Source: Mycolicibacterium holsaticum DSM 44478 = JCM 12374 (GTDB lineage: Bacteria; Actinomycetota; Actinomycetes; Mycobacteriales; Mycobacteriaceae). Taken from it: DNA of 64,000 nt. Shown in pieces: positions 43,612 to 52,772 of the stretch. Location: positions 5,518,001 to 5,582,000 of the forward strand of contig NZ_CP080998.1 in assembly GCF_019645835.1 (NCBI RefSeq). Direction: 5' to 3'. A model generated the notes under the pieces. It did no database searches and was not told the DNA's origin. It saw only the letters and a program-made list of their open reading frames with translations. The position numbers and the translations under genes are program-made. Position 1 is the stretch's first letter. Every line of letters starts with the position of its first letter.

Positions 43612-45180
43612 GTGGACACTTCGGCAAGCGTGGCCACCGGCGGGATCGGCAGCTGGATCAGCCGACGGGCCTACCTCTGCGGCGACCGTATCGCGTTGAT
43701 CGACGGCGACGCCCGCATCAGCTACGCCGAATTCGACCGGCGCACAGACCAACTCGCCTCCGCCCTGCGGGGCCTCGGGGTGCAGCACGGCACCCGGGTG
43801 GCCGGGCTGCTGGTCAACGGCGCAGCCTTCCTGGAAGCGATGTTCGCCACGGCCAAGCTCGGCGCGGTGTTCGTACCCATCAACTTCAGGTTGGCCGCAC
43901 CCGAGGTGAGCTTCCTGTTGGCCGACTCCGGCGCCGACGCCTTCGTGTGGTCGGGCCGGCTGTCGGCGCTCGCCCGCGCCGCACTGGCCGGGGACGGGAT
44001 GCAGGTGCGCACGCGGCTGGTGGTCGGCGGTGAGCCGACCGACGGCGAACACGACTTCGAGCAGCTGCTGACCAGCGGGGCGCCGCGGCCGCTCGGTATC
44101 GACGTCGCCCAACGCGACCTGTGCTGCCTGATGTACACCTCGGGCACCACCGGCCGGCCCAAAGGAGCGATGCTCACCCACGACAACCTGCTGTGGAACG
44201 TGATCAACACGCTGAGCGCAGAACGCGGAATCCGCATGACCGACCGGACGGTCACCGTCGCGCCGCTGTTCCACATCGGCGGCCTCGGGGTGCATACGCT
44301 GCCGCTGCTCTACATGGGCGGCACGACCGCGATCATGTCGGCGTTCGACCCCGAGCAGACCCTGGCGGCCATGGCGCGTGAGCGTGTCACGGTGCAGTTC
44401 CTGGTGCCCGCGATGTGGGCGGCGCTCATGACGGTTCCCGGCTTCGAGAACTACGACCTGTCAGCGCTCGAACTGGCGGTCACCGGCGGCGCCCCGTGCC
44501 CGTTGCCGGTGCTCGAGTACTTCCGGGACAAGGGTGTGCCGTTCCAGGAGGGGTTCGGCATGACCGAGACGGCCCCGGGCGCCACGCTCCTCGACGTCGA
44601 TCACGTCAAGGAGAAGGCGGGCTCGATCGGACGGCCCGTGTTCCATCTGCAGGCCCGCATCGTCGACGAGGACGACCGCGACGTGCCCGTCGACCAGGTG
44701 GGCGAACTCGTCGTGCGCGGGCCCAACGTCTTCACCGGGTACTGGGGCTTGCCCGAGGCGACCGCGGACGCGTTTCGCGGCGGCTGGTTTCACACCGGAG
44801 ATCTGGGACGCATGGACGCCGAGGGTTTCATCACCCTGGTCGACCGCAAAAAGGACATGATCATCAGCGGCGGTGAGAACGTCTACCCGATCGAAGTCGA
44901 GCAGGTGCTGTACCGCCATCCGGCGGTCCGCGAGGTGGCGGTGGTCGGGGTCGCGCACCCCAGGTGGGGTGAGACGCCGATCGCCGTCGTCGCCCTCAAC
45001 GACGGCGCCCACGTGGCCGACGACGAACTGATCGGCTACGCGCGCGAGCGGCTGGCCCACTTCAAGTGCCCCACCCGCGTCGAATACGTGGCCGAACTTC
45101 CCCGCAACGCCACCGGCAAGGTCCTCAAGACGACGCTGCGCCGGAACTACGGCGGGAACGAAGCGGCCGTGCAGCGCTGA
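43612..45180 (+). CDS. Acyl-CoA synthetase (FadD-type)
   Basis: A 522-residue ANL acyl-CoA ligase: P-loop CLMYTSGTTGRPKGAMLTHD (near 170), GFGMTETAPG, WFHTGDLGRM, IISGGENVYPIEVEQ, and the lysine motif PRNATGKVLKTTLRR. GTG 43612 has AAGGG eight nt upstream; the open frame extends leftwards into non-coding sequence. It is a stand-alone gene, unlike the operon-embedded island ligase, and shares only family-level similarity with it. Chain-length preference is not evident. Confidence 0.9.
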   Translation: MDTSASVATGGIGSWISRRAYLCGDRIALIDGDARISYAEFDRRTDQLASALRGLGVQHGTRVAGLLVNGAAFLEAMFATAKLGAVFVPINFRLAAPEVSFLLADSGADAFVWSGRLSALARAALAGDGMQVRTRLVVGGEPTDGEHDFEQLLTSGAPRPLGIDVAQRDLCCLMYTSGTTGRPKGAMLTHDNLLWNVINTLSAERGIRMTDRTVTVAPLFHIGGLGVHTLPLLYMGGTTAIMSAFDPEQTLAAMARERVTVQFLVPAMWAALMTVPGFENYDLSALELAVTGGAPCPLPVLEYFRDKGVPFQEGFGMTETAPGATLLDVDHVKEKAGSIGRPVFHLQARIVDEDDRDVPVDQVGELVVRGPNVFTGYWGLPEATADAFRGGWFHTGDLGRMDAEGFITLVDRKKDMIISGGENVYPIEVEQVLYRHPAVREVAVVGVAHPRWGETPIAVVALNDGAHVADDELIGYARERLAHFKCPTRVEYVAELPRNATGKVLKTTLRRNYGGNEAAVQR

Positions 45181-45382
45181 GCGCCGCCGATCTGGTCCAA
45201 TTTCGTCCGCAAAACGTGGGCCATCGGCTGTGCCCCAGCACGATTGCTGCCAGCCGGCAACCAATTCCTGCCAGCGGGATTTAAACCCTTGATCTTGTGG
45301 TTTGTACCGACAGATGCAGCACGAACCGCGACAACTGCCACGGCTCGGATATGGAGAACCAGAAGAAAAAAGAAGGCTGGGA

Positions 45383-45685
45383 ATGATGAAGAACCTGAGC
45401 ATCGTCACCGTCGCCGCCAGCGCACTGGCCGCCGCCGTCGTCGGGCTTGCCGCCCCCGTGCAGGCCGCCCCGTCCGGACCCGGAAACGCCCAGGCCACGA
45501 TCAGCCAGCTCGAGTCGGAGGGCTACAACGTGATCGTCAACCACGTCGGCAACACCCCGCTCGCGCAGGCCGACGTGGTAGCGGTGCGGCCGGGCACCAC
45601 CTACACCCAGACCGATCGCATGGGTGTGGGACACGACCTCAACACCCGGGTGACCAACAAGACGGTGTACGTCGACGTGCAGTAG
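45383..45685 (+). CDS. Small secreted mycobacterial protein
   Basis: A 100-residue protein with a clear Sec signal (LSIVTVAASALAAAVVGLAA, cleavage PVQA-APS). The mature part, about 70 residues, starts PSGPGNAQATISQLESEGYN and has the NHVGNTPLAQADVVAVRPGT motif found in a common family of short mycobacterial exported proteins of unknown function. ATG 45383 or 45386 follows AAGGCTGGGA. A strong terminator ends the gene. About 200 nt of AT-richer upstream sequence should hold its promoter. Confidence 0.8.
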   Translation: MMKNLSIVTVAASALAAAVVGLAAPVQAAPSGPGNAQATISQLESEGYNVIVNHVGNTPLAQADVVAVRPGTTYTQTDRMGVGHDLNTRVTNKTVYVDVQ

Positions 45686-45700
45686 ACCGCCCCCCACGGC

Positions 45701-45738
45701 AAGCCCCCGGATGCGCCCCCTCGCATCCGGGGGTTTGT
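45701..45738 (+). terminator. Rho-independent terminator of the small secreted protein gene
   Basis: A perfect 12-bp stem (45704-45715 with 45722-45733), a six-base loop and a TTTGT tail. The stem is G/C-rich (CCCCCGGATGCG). It sits 19 nt after the stop at 45685 and 51 nt before the next ATG. Confidence 0.9.
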
Positions 45739-45788
45739 CATAGTGCGGTTGGTTTCGGGGCGGCGCCTAGCGGCTAATCGGGTGCTCG

Positions 45789-47171
45789 ATGGGCTTCGAC
45801 CTCACCCCGACCGGGGCGCAGCACGACCTGGCGCGACGAACACACGAGTTCGCCGCCGACGTGGTTCGCCCGGTGGCCGCCGACTACGACGCGCGCCAGG
45901 AGTTCCCCTGGCCGGTCCTGGAAGAAGCGGCGGCCCGCGGCTTCTACAGCCCGCTGTTCTACCGCGACCTCATCGGAGACCCCACCGGGCTGTCGCTGCC
46001 GATGTTCATGGAGGAGTTGTTCTGGGGCTGCGCGGGAATCGGGCTGGCGGTGGTGATGCCCGCGCTGGCGCTCTCGGCGATCGGGCAGGCCGCCTCGCCC
46101 GAACAGATGCTGAAGTGGGCGCCCGAATGTTTCGGCACCCCAGGTGATCTCAAGCTCGCTGCGCTGGCGATCTCCGAGCCCGAGGGCGGCAGCGACGTCC
46201 GCAACCTGCGCACCACGGCCCGCCGTGACGGGGACGACTGGATCATCGACGGCCACAAGATGTGGATCGGCAACGGCGGCATCGCCAACGTGCACGTGGT
46301 CAACGCCGTCGTCGACCAGGAACTCGGGCACAAGGGTCAGGCGCTGTTCATCGTTCCCGGCGGCACCCCGGGCCTGGAGATGGTGCGCAAGCTCGACAAG
46401 CTGGGCTGCCGCGCGTCGCACACCGCCGAGCTGAAGTTCGACGGCGTGCGCGTGCCGAGCGAGAACCTGCTCGGCGGGCAGGAGAAGCTGGACTACAAGC
46501 TGGCCAAGGCGCGGGAGGCAGTCGAAGGCGCCAAGCACTCCGGGTCGGCGACGCTGGGCACGTTCGAGCAGACCCGCCCGATGGTCGCCGCGCAGGCCCT
46601 CGGGATCGCCAGGGCGGCACTGGAATACGCCACTGAATACGCCAACCGGCGCGAAGCGTTCGGTGCGCCGATCATCGACAACCAGGGCATCGCGTTTCCG
46701 CTCGCCGAGTTGGCGGCCGCGATCGACGGAGCCCGGCTGCTGACCTGGCGCGCGTCCTGGATGGCCGCCAGCGGGGTGCCGTTCGAGCGCGGTGAGGGCT
46801 CGATGTGCAAGATGGCCGCCAGCGAGGTCGCCGTGCGCGCCACCGAACGCGCCATCCAGACGATGGGCGGCTGGGGCTACATCAAGGACCACCCGGTCGA
46901 GAAGTGGTATCGGGACGCCAAGCTGTACACCATCTTCGAGGGCACCAGCGAGATCCAGCGGGTCGTGATCTCCAATGCGCTGGGCGCCGCCGACGGTAAA
47001 CCGCCGCTGCACTTCGACCTCGAGCCCACCGGTGGGCCGTTCAACCGGGTCTTCGGCCGGGGCACCCCGCTGCGCGGCCGCGCCGCCGACGCCGCGCTGG
47101 CCGCCAAGGACCGGGTGCCCGCACCGGTCATGCGGATGGCGATGAAAGTGCTGCGCCCGCCGCGTAAATGA
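45789..47171 (+). CDS. Acyl-CoA dehydrogenase
   Basis: A 460-residue flavoenzyme with the FAD/substrate segment LAALAISEPEGGSDVRNLRT, GHKMWIGNGGIANVH, the Arg/Phe motif YANRREAFGAPIIDNQGIAF, the C-terminal signature IQTMGGWGYIKDHPVEKWYR and the catalytic Glu in IFEGTSEIQRVV. Length is longer than usual (380-400) because of a 50-residue C-terminal extension (FDLEPTGGPFNRVF onward). It probably acts in beta-oxidation. It is transcribed separately from the upstream gene (terminator between). Confidence 0.9.
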   Translation: MGFDLTPTGAQHDLARRTHEFAADVVRPVAADYDARQEFPWPVLEEAAARGFYSPLFYRDLIGDPTGLSLPMFMEELFWGCAGIGLAVVMPALALSAIGQAASPEQMLKWAPECFGTPGDLKLAALAISEPEGGSDVRNLRTTARRDGDDWIIDGHKMWIGNGGIANVHVVNAVVDQELGHKGQALFIVPGGTPGLEMVRKLDKLGCRASHTAELKFDGVRVPSENLLGGQEKLDYKLAKAREAVEGAKHSGSATLGTFEQTRPMVAAQALGIARAALEYATEYANRREAFGAPIIDNQGIAFPLAELAAAIDGARLLTWRASWMAASGVPFERGEGSMCKMAASEVAVRATERAIQTMGGWGYIKDHPVEKWYRDAKLYTIFEGTSEIQRVVISNALGAADGKPPLHFDLEPTGGPFNRVFGRGTPLRGRAADAALAAKDRVPAPVMRMAMKVLRPPRK

Positions 47172-47282
47172 GCGGGATCTTCGCCGAATTCTGCAACAGG
47201 GCTGTGGAATCGCCACGAGAACAACGACCCTCAGGTAGAAGTCGCCCCACCTACGGCCGACTGGCTACCGAGCCGGACTCCG

Positions 47283-48812
47283 CTAGAACCGCAGATTGCG
47301 CAGCACGTCGTACACGCTGGCGATCCACAGCAGCAGCGGGATGACCGCGGCGATCGCGGCCCCGTCCAGCAATTCGAGGATCCGTTTGGTCACCGGCGAG
47401 ACCCGCCGCACTCCCGCGGTCGCTCCGATGACGATCAGCGCGACGATGCCCGCAGCGGTATACAGGCTCAGCACCAGCCAGGCGATGTCGGGGTACCACA
47501 GACAGAGTCGGACCATCACCCCGGTCGGGACGGCGACCGCGGCAGCCAACAACGCCCAGGCACACCATCGTTCGGCGTACAGCCGGGAGCGGAACGCGCA
47601 GATCGTGGTTACCAGCCCGGCGACGATCATGCTGTGTATGAAGAAATGGCCTTGCACCACAACGGCAATGGCGCCGATCGACAGCACCAATGCACCCGCG
47701 GTCACGAAACCGATCAGCAAGCGCTTCGCCAATTCGCTGCGCTCATGCAGGCGCGCGGCGGAATCGGGGACCGACGCGATGATGGCCTGCCAGGTTGGCG
47801 ACTCCTCGCCGGTCAGCTCCGAGGTCGCCACCGGATCGAGCAGTTCGTCGTTGGTCACCGTTTCACCGGGCGCCGGGATCGGCGGCAACGCGATCCGCGC
47901 CACCGCCACCGTCAGCTTCGCCGCGTTCGTCACGACGATCAGCCCGAACGCGATGGCGCCGGCCGCCACCCAGTACTGCCACCCGTAACCGAACGCGATG
48001 GCCGCTGCCGTCGCCGCGATCGCGGTGACGGCGAAAAACGAGGCCAGCTCGGCCCTTCGGCGAGGTCCGCCGCGCGAAGCCAGCGTCACCAACAGCACGA
48101 CCGCGGCCGCACCCGCCACCTGCGGCGCACCCATCGAGTCGAACCCGCGGGGCAACGGGACCGCCAACGCCGCCGCACCGGCAAGCGCGGGCAGCGCGGC
48201 CGCCAACAGGCTCTCCGCCGCATCCAGATTGCGGTACCGGTTGGTCGCGATCGCGCTGCCGCCCAGCAGGCCCAACCCGAGCACACCGAGCGCCACCGCC
48301 CACCACCAGCTGTGCCCGGTCTGCGCCCAGGCCACCAGCGTCATCACCGTCACCGCCAGGGCGGACACTGGAATAGCCACGCCGACAAAGCGATTCAACG
48401 CGGCACGGTCGAACTCCGGGGTCTCGTCGAGCACGGCGATCGCATCGATCACATCCTCGACGAGCGGCCGATAGCGTTCGGTGCGGCTGACCGAGACCAG
48501 CGTCAGCAGCGAGCCGTCGACCACCCCCGCATCGTCGAGCGATTCGTTGAACTTCAGCGGCGGAGCACCCGGCCGCGCGAACGCCCACACCCCCTGCGCC
48601 GAGAAATCGAACCCGGCCAGCACCTCCTTGGGGGTGTCCTCGAGCAGTTCGCCCAGCACCGCCACCGTCTCGTCGATGTAGCTCTCGATCGGCGCCGTCG
48701 CGGGCAGCACCAGATCGGTCATCCGCCGCCCGGTCAGGATCGTCACCCGCGTGGTCGACGGCCGCCCCGGGGTGACGGCCGAGGTGGCCGCTGCGGCGGC
48801 GGTGGAGGTCAA
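47283..48812 (-). CDS. eccD1: ESX-1 membrane component EccD1
   Basis: A 509-residue EccD. The N-terminal cytosolic ubiquitin-like domain (TRVTILTGRRMTDLVLPATA, then FKFN-type PPLKFNESLDDAGVVDGSLL) is followed from about residue 125 by eleven or so membrane helices. TTG 48812 overlaps the espI stop (TTGA). Length equals that of known EccD1 proteins. It is the last gene of the ESX-1 run here; espJ/K/L/B, eccE1 and mycP1 do not follow. Confidence 0.93.
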   Translation of the reverse strand: MTSTAAAAATSAVTPGRPSTTRVTILTGRRMTDLVLPATAPIESYIDETVAVLGELLEDTPKEVLAGFDFSAQGVWAFARPGAPPLKFNESLDDAGVVDGSLLTLVSVSRTERYRPLVEDVIDAIAVLDETPEFDRAALNRFVGVAIPVSALAVTVMTLVAWAQTGHSWWWAVALGVLGLGLLGGSAIATNRYRNLDAAESLLAAALPALAGAAALAVPLPRGFDSMGAPQVAGAAAVVLLVTLASRGGPRRRAELASFFAVTAIAATAAAIAFGYGWQYWVAAGAIAFGLIVVTNAAKLTVAVARIALPPIPAPGETVTNDELLDPVATSELTGEESPTWQAIIASVPDSAARLHERSELAKRLLIGFVTAGALVLSIGAIAVVVQGHFFIHSMIVAGLVTTICAFRSRLYAERWCAWALLAAAVAVPTGVMVRLCLWYPDIAWLVLSLYTAAGIVALIVIGATAGVRRVSPVTKRILELLDGAAIAAVIPLLLWIASVYDVLRNLRF

Positions 48813-50200
48813 CGCCGTTCGAGCCGGTCGAAGTCGTCGGACAGCGCCGCGGCCAACTCGACGATGCGGCGTTGGAACGTCTTGCCGAGCAGTTCCAGTT
48901 GGATCTGCGTGCCCGCGGCGACGTGCTTGTCCCACGGCAACACGATGACCCGACCCGGGGCAACGTGGCGCTCGAACTGGGCCGCCAGATCGTCGACGTC
49001 GATGTTCGGCTTACCCGGCACCACGTGGTTGATCACCACGCAGGACCGGCCCAGCAGATCCTGATATCCGTTCTGCCGCAACCAATCCATCGTCACCGCG
49101 GCTTGCCGGGCACCGTCGATCGACGCGCTCGCAATGATGATCAGGCCCGACACCGTCGACAGCACGCCGCGGGCCGCCGGCTGGAACAGCCCCGCCCCGC
49201 AGTCGGCGAGCACGAGGTTGTAGTAGCGCGACACGATGTTGGTCACGCCTTTCCAGTCCTCGTCGTTGAACTCGCGCCGGGCACCGCTGTAGTCCTCCGA
49301 CGACAGCACTTCCAGGTTCGCCCCGTTCATGCTCGTGTAGGCGCGAATGTCGTTGTAGCGTGCCAGTTCCTTGTCCGCGAGCAGGTCCGCGACGGTCGCG
49401 GCCGACTGCCGGCCGGCCCGGTCGGCCAGGTTCCCGGCGTCCGGGTCGGCGTCGATGGCCAAGATCCGGTCACCGCGCACCCGGCTCAGCGCCGAGCCCA
49501 ACGCCACGGTGACAGCGGTCTTGCCGACGCCGCCCTTGAGCCCGAAGACGCCGATCTGATAGGAGTCCCGGGCATTTCGACGGATCCGGTGGTGCAGCTC
49601 CATCTCGTAGAGCTCGTCGGGCGACAGCCCCAGGTTGATCCGCGTCAGCACGTACAGCAGGTGGCGCCAGCCCCGCTGCGAGGGCATCTTGACCGCCGAC
49701 TTCACCCCGACGTGCGACAGCGCGTCGATGGCGCGGTGGTTGCCGATGCTCGCCGCGGAGGTGGGCGCGGGTTGGCCCGGCCGCCGCGTCGCGTTGGGAT
49801 CCGACGTCGCCTCGGCGAAGTGCTGCGTCGGGGCGGGCGCCGCGGCGGGCCGCGGCGGTGGCGCCGACGCATGCCGCGGCGGTTCGTATCGGGCACCGGA
49901 GGGCGCGTCGGCCTGCGGGGTGCGCATCATGCCGTTGGCGTGGCCCTGCGGCACCGTCGGACGCGCCGGCGGCAGCTGGGCGGTCACCTCGGTCTCGCGC
50001 ACCGGCGCAGCGGGCGCGGTTTGCGTGACGCCGTGGGTGATCGGCAGCGCGGGCGGCGCCACGTCACTGCGGCCGGGGCCGCTGGTGGAGGGCGTCGGCC
50101 CCGCTGCGTCGGGGTGGAGGGCGTCACGTTCCGCCGCCTCGTCGGCTGTCTTCACAGCATCGCCCGGGGAGTGGAAGAGCCGGTCATAGTCGGCCGACAT
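48809..50200 (-). CDS. espI: ESX-1 MinD-like ATPase EspI
   Basis: A 463-residue protein: a Pro/Ala-rich N-terminal half (about residues 20-150, e.g. PPRHASAPPPRPAAAPAPTQ), a basic linker, and a C-terminal MinD/ParA-type ATPase (IGVFGLKGGVGKTAVTVALG Walker A; ILAIDADPDAGNLADRAG; VLADCGAGLF). EspI in M. tuberculosis is 666 residues and modulates ESX-1 activity when ATP is low; the copy here has a shorter N-terminal region. It lies between esxA and eccD1, its usual place. A paralogue is at 61838. Confidence 0.9.
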   Translation of the reverse strand: MSADYDRLFHSPGDAVKTADEAAERDALHPDAAGPTPSTSGPGRSDVAPPALPITHGVTQTAPAAPVRETEVTAQLPPARPTVPQGHANGMMRTPQADAPSGARYEPPRHASAPPPRPAAAPAPTQHFAEATSDPNATRRPGQPAPTSAASIGNHRAIDALSHVGVKSAVKMPSQRGWRHLLYVLTRINLGLSPDELYEMELHHRIRRNARDSYQIGVFGLKGGVGKTAVTVALGSALSRVRGDRILAIDADPDAGNLADRAGRQSAATVADLLADKELARYNDIRAYTSMNGANLEVLSSEDYSGARREFNDEDWKGVTNIVSRYYNLVLADCGAGLFQPAARGVLSTVSGLIIIASASIDGARQAAVTMDWLRQNGYQDLLGRSCVVINHVVPGKPNIDVDDLAAQFERHVAPGRVIVLPWDKHVAAGTQIQLELLGKTFQRRIVELAAALSDDFDRLERR

Positions 50201-50274
50201 GGGTACCTCTCATCGTTTGAAAACGCCGGGACGCACGCGGTGGGCGAGGCCGCCCACCTGCGTGCACCGTCGTA

Positions 50275-50562
50275 TTAGGCGAACATCCCGGTAACGCCGG
50301 CTTCGGTCTGGGCCATGGTCGCGCCGGCCTCACTGATCGTCTGCGCCAAGTTCTGCAGCGCCGTGTTGAGCTCGGCAGACGTGCTGTCCCAACGCATCTG
50401 CACGGCCTGGTAGGCCTCCGAACCCGAACCGCCCCACACCGCGGCCAGCGCGGCGAGCGAGCCCTTGCCCTCGTCGAGCAGGCCGGCGGTTTGGCCGACG
50501 GCACCCTGAATCTCGCTTGCTCCGCCTTCGATGCCGGCGAAGTTCCATACCTGTTCGGTCAT
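50275..50562 (-). CDS. esxA: ESAT-6 (EsxA)
   Basis: A 95-residue WXG100 protein: [23 protein letters not shown] in [20 protein letters not shown], and the GVTGMFA end. Secreted as a heterodimer with EsxB by ESX-1. Second gene of the esxBA pair, starting 37 nt after esxB. Length is canonical. Confidence 0.97.
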   Translation of the reverse strand: MTEQVWNFAGIEGGASEIQGAVGQTAGLLDEGKGSLAALAAVWGGSGSEAYQAVQMRWDSTSAELNTALQNLAQTISEAGATMAQTEAGVTGMFA

Positions 50563-50598
50563 GTCTGTGGTTTCCGTTCCTTCAGAGGTGTGTGGTGG

Positions 50599-50901
50599 TC
50601 AGATGCCCATTGCGCCCGCGACGACGCCGGCCTGGTCTTCGTCGGTGGCCGTGTACTGGGTGCCCGATGTGTGGATGTTGGCCGAAATGTCGTTCAGCTC
50701 CTGGATCTGCCGGGCGGCCGCCTCGTTGTAGCGCACCAGCGCGGCCTGCGCTGCGGTTCCTGCCTGACCGACCATCTGGCTGGCCAGCGCGCCTGCGGTG
50801 GACTCGACGTGCGAGATGACGGCTTTGAGCTCACCGGAGATCCGTTCGAAGTTCGCTGCCTCCTTGGCGAGGACAGCGGCATCGGTATTCATCTGTGCCA
50901 T
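50599..50901 (-). CDS. esxB: CFP-10 (EsxB)
   Basis: A 100-residue WXG100 protein, MAQMNTDAAVLAKEAANFER. The export signal YxxxD is present in the C-terminal TQYTATDEDQAG. At the WXG turn the Trp of CFP-10 (QWRGAAGTAAQ) is replaced (QMVGQAGTAAQ), a variant I recall from M. smegmatis-type EsxB. Forms a heterodimer with EsxA and is recognised by EccCb1. Confidence 0.97.
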   Translation of the reverse strand: MAQMNTDAAVLAKEAANFERISGELKAVISHVESTAGALASQMVGQAGTAAQAALVRYNEAAARQIQELNDISANIHTSGTQYTATDEDQAGVVAGAMGI

Positions 50902-50988
50902 GCTGGATACTCTTTCTTTTTTCTGCGTGTCCTCACCAACAGTTGGCGAGTCTTTCCGGCCGGGTGGCCGGGAAGTTCTGGTCGACGA

Positions 50989-52278
50989 CTACCAGTCGTC
51001 GTCTTCTTCTTCACCGAGGTCTTGCGGCAGCACCGACGGTGCGGTCCGGCCTTGTTTGGAGCCGCCGCTGGTGCCGCGTTGGCCCATGGCGCCCATCGGA
51101 CCCATTCCGCCGCCTGCCCCGACGGGCGCCAGCCCCGCGCCACCGGCACCCGGCGCCGCACCGGGTGCCACCGCGACCGGTTTGGTTTCGCCGATCAGGT
51201 TGGCCAGCAACGGAGTTCGTGCCGCGGTACCACCGGCGCCCGGTAGCGACGCGGCACGGACCAAACCCGCACCTGCGCTCGCGCCGGACCCGCCCGCCAG
51301 CGGATGGTTCGACAGCGGGCTGGCGCCGATCAGCCCCATCTGCGCCTTGTCGCTGCCGCCAAGGCCGCCGAATTGGCTGAACATGGAGGTCACCTGTTGC
51401 AGCGGTTGGGTCAACTGCTGCATGGGCTGCATGACCATCTGGCCCGCCTGCTGCGGCAGCTGGGCCAGGGTCGAGCCCAGTTGGGCGCCCATCTGCATGC
51501 CCATCTGCGCGCCCTGCTGCATCGTGTCCTGCGGTCCGAGTTGCTGGGCGTTCTGCGTCCGCTGCGCCTGGCCTTCGGCATGCACTGCGGCCTGGTTGGC
51601 CTGCGATACCGCCCGGCCCGTCTGCAGGCCCGTCGATTCGACGGTGGCCTGCGCGCCGACGTGCGCGATCGCCGCGTTGCGCACCGCGGCCGCGGGTGCC
51701 ATGGCGGCGGCCTGGCCGAGCGCGGCCGCGGCGGCGCCCTCACCCACGCCGGGGATGACGATCGGCTTCATCGGCATGATCGGCTCGAACAACATGTTCA
51801 GTGCCGTCTCGGCCTGGTACACGTCCATGGCGCCGGCGGCCTGGTTCCACATCCGCACGAAGTAGTCGAACTCGTTGAGCCCGATCGGAACCGTGTTGAT
51901 GCCGAGAAAGTTGGTGGCCTCCAGCACCGCGTGGGTCACGTGATTCTGTTCGATCTCCACCAGCGGCGGTGTGGTCACCATCGCCAAGCTGTAGGAGTTC
52001 GCCTGGGCCGTCGCCTGCAACGCGCGTTTCTGCGCCTGCGCCGAAACGGTTCTTAGCCAGACGACCATGGGCATGGTTGCGGCGACGGCACGTTCACTCG
52101 CCGACCCGCTCCACGCGGAGGCCAGCGCGGTCAGGCTCGCGGCCAGTTCGTCGGCCTGCGTTTCGAGGAAGACGGCCAGCACTTCCCACCCCGCGGCAGC
52201 CTGCAGCATCGGCGCCGGACCGGCGCCTGCCATCAGCCGCACAGTGTTGAGCTCTGGCGGCATTCCATGCCAGAACAT
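50989..52278 (-). CDS. PPE68: PPE68-like protein
   Basis: A 429-residue PPE protein: [20 protein letters not shown] with the PPE motif at 7-9, the WXG turn in [12 protein letters not shown], and the helical PPE domain to about 170. The tail is rich in Gln, Met and Gly ([20 protein letters not shown]) and ends in an acidic [10 protein letters not shown]. It pairs with PE35, encoded 35 nt upstream, and is bound by EspG1 for export. Confidence 0.94.
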   Translation of the reverse strand: MFWHGMPPELNTVRLMAGAGPAPMLQAAAGWEVLAVFLETQADELAASLTALASAWSGSASERAVAATMPMVVWLRTVSAQAQKRALQATAQANSYSLAMVTTPPLVEIEQNHVTHAVLEATNFLGINTVPIGLNEFDYFVRMWNQAAGAMDVYQAETALNMLFEPIMPMKPIVIPGVGEGAAAAALGQAAAMAPAAAVRNAAIAHVGAQATVESTGLQTGRAVSQANQAAVHAEGQAQRTQNAQQLGPQDTMQQGAQMGMQMGAQLGSTLAQLPQQAGQMVMQPMQQLTQPLQQVTSMFSQFGGLGGSDKAQMGLIGASPLSNHPLAGGSGASAGAGLVRAASLPGAGGTAARTPLLANLIGETKPVAVAPGAAPGAGGAGLAPVGAGGGMGPMGAMGQRGTSGGSKQGRTAPSVLPQDLGEEEDDDW

Positions 52279-52313
52279 CGTCTAGTGCTTTCTCGCCAGG
52301 TGGACTGAAGCGG

Positions 52314-52607
52314 TCAGAAGTTCGCCGCGTTCGCACCGTCGACGGCGCTGTAGACGCCGGCGATCTCCATGTACGCCGCACCGGCGCGAGCCATCTCTTC
52401 CTGCGCAAATGTATTCATCGCGAGGGTTTCGACGCCCTCGGCGGCAAACGCGAGCGCCGCCTGCGCCGACACCTCGTCGGCACCGGCAGGGACCAGCGCG
52501 GTGACCTCGGCTGTGGCCGTCGTACCCGCGGCCAGACCACGGGCTCCGTTGGCGACAACCTGCGCGCCGATTCCTACCGCCCCCGGATTGTGCGTCATTG
52601 GTTGCAT
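52314..52607 (-). CDS. PE35: PE35-like protein
   Basis: A 97-residue PE-family helical hairpin: MQPMTHNPGAVGIGAQVVAN, then EVSAQAALAFAAEGVETLAM. The classical Pro-Glu pair is not conserved at the N-terminus, but the YxxxD export motif (VYSAVDG) is present at the C-terminus. ATG 52607 has GGAGACATCGCAA; a longer frame upstream lacks support. First gene of the PE35-PPE68-esxB-esxA set, with about 165 nt in front for a promoter. Confidence 0.9.
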   Translation of the reverse strand: MQPMTHNPGAVGIGAQVVANGARGLAAGTTATAEVTALVPAGADEVSAQAALAFAAEGVETLAMNTFAQEEMARAGAAYMEIAGVYSAVDGANAANF

Positions 52608-52772
52608 TTGCGATGTCTCCTCACCTGGATGAAATGCGCAGGATATTGATTTGTGTAGCCGATCTCGATGGTGGCCACAGCATCCGTGAGTCTTCCCCGA
52701 CCCCTTTGCCAGCACCCCACTGCAAGTTTGCTGGAAGCGTATGGCTCCATACTAACCGCGCCCGAAGGGTGC

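Noticed and set aside
45241..45320. tRNA-like stretch before the small secreted protein gene
   Set aside because: No acceptor stem or cloverleaf can be folded; just an AT-richer promoter region.
47863..48963. Long open frame opposite or out of frame with eccD1 (366 codons)
   Set aside because: It is an out-of-frame shadow of eccD1/espI, with Arg-rich low-complexity translation typical of high-GC DNA.
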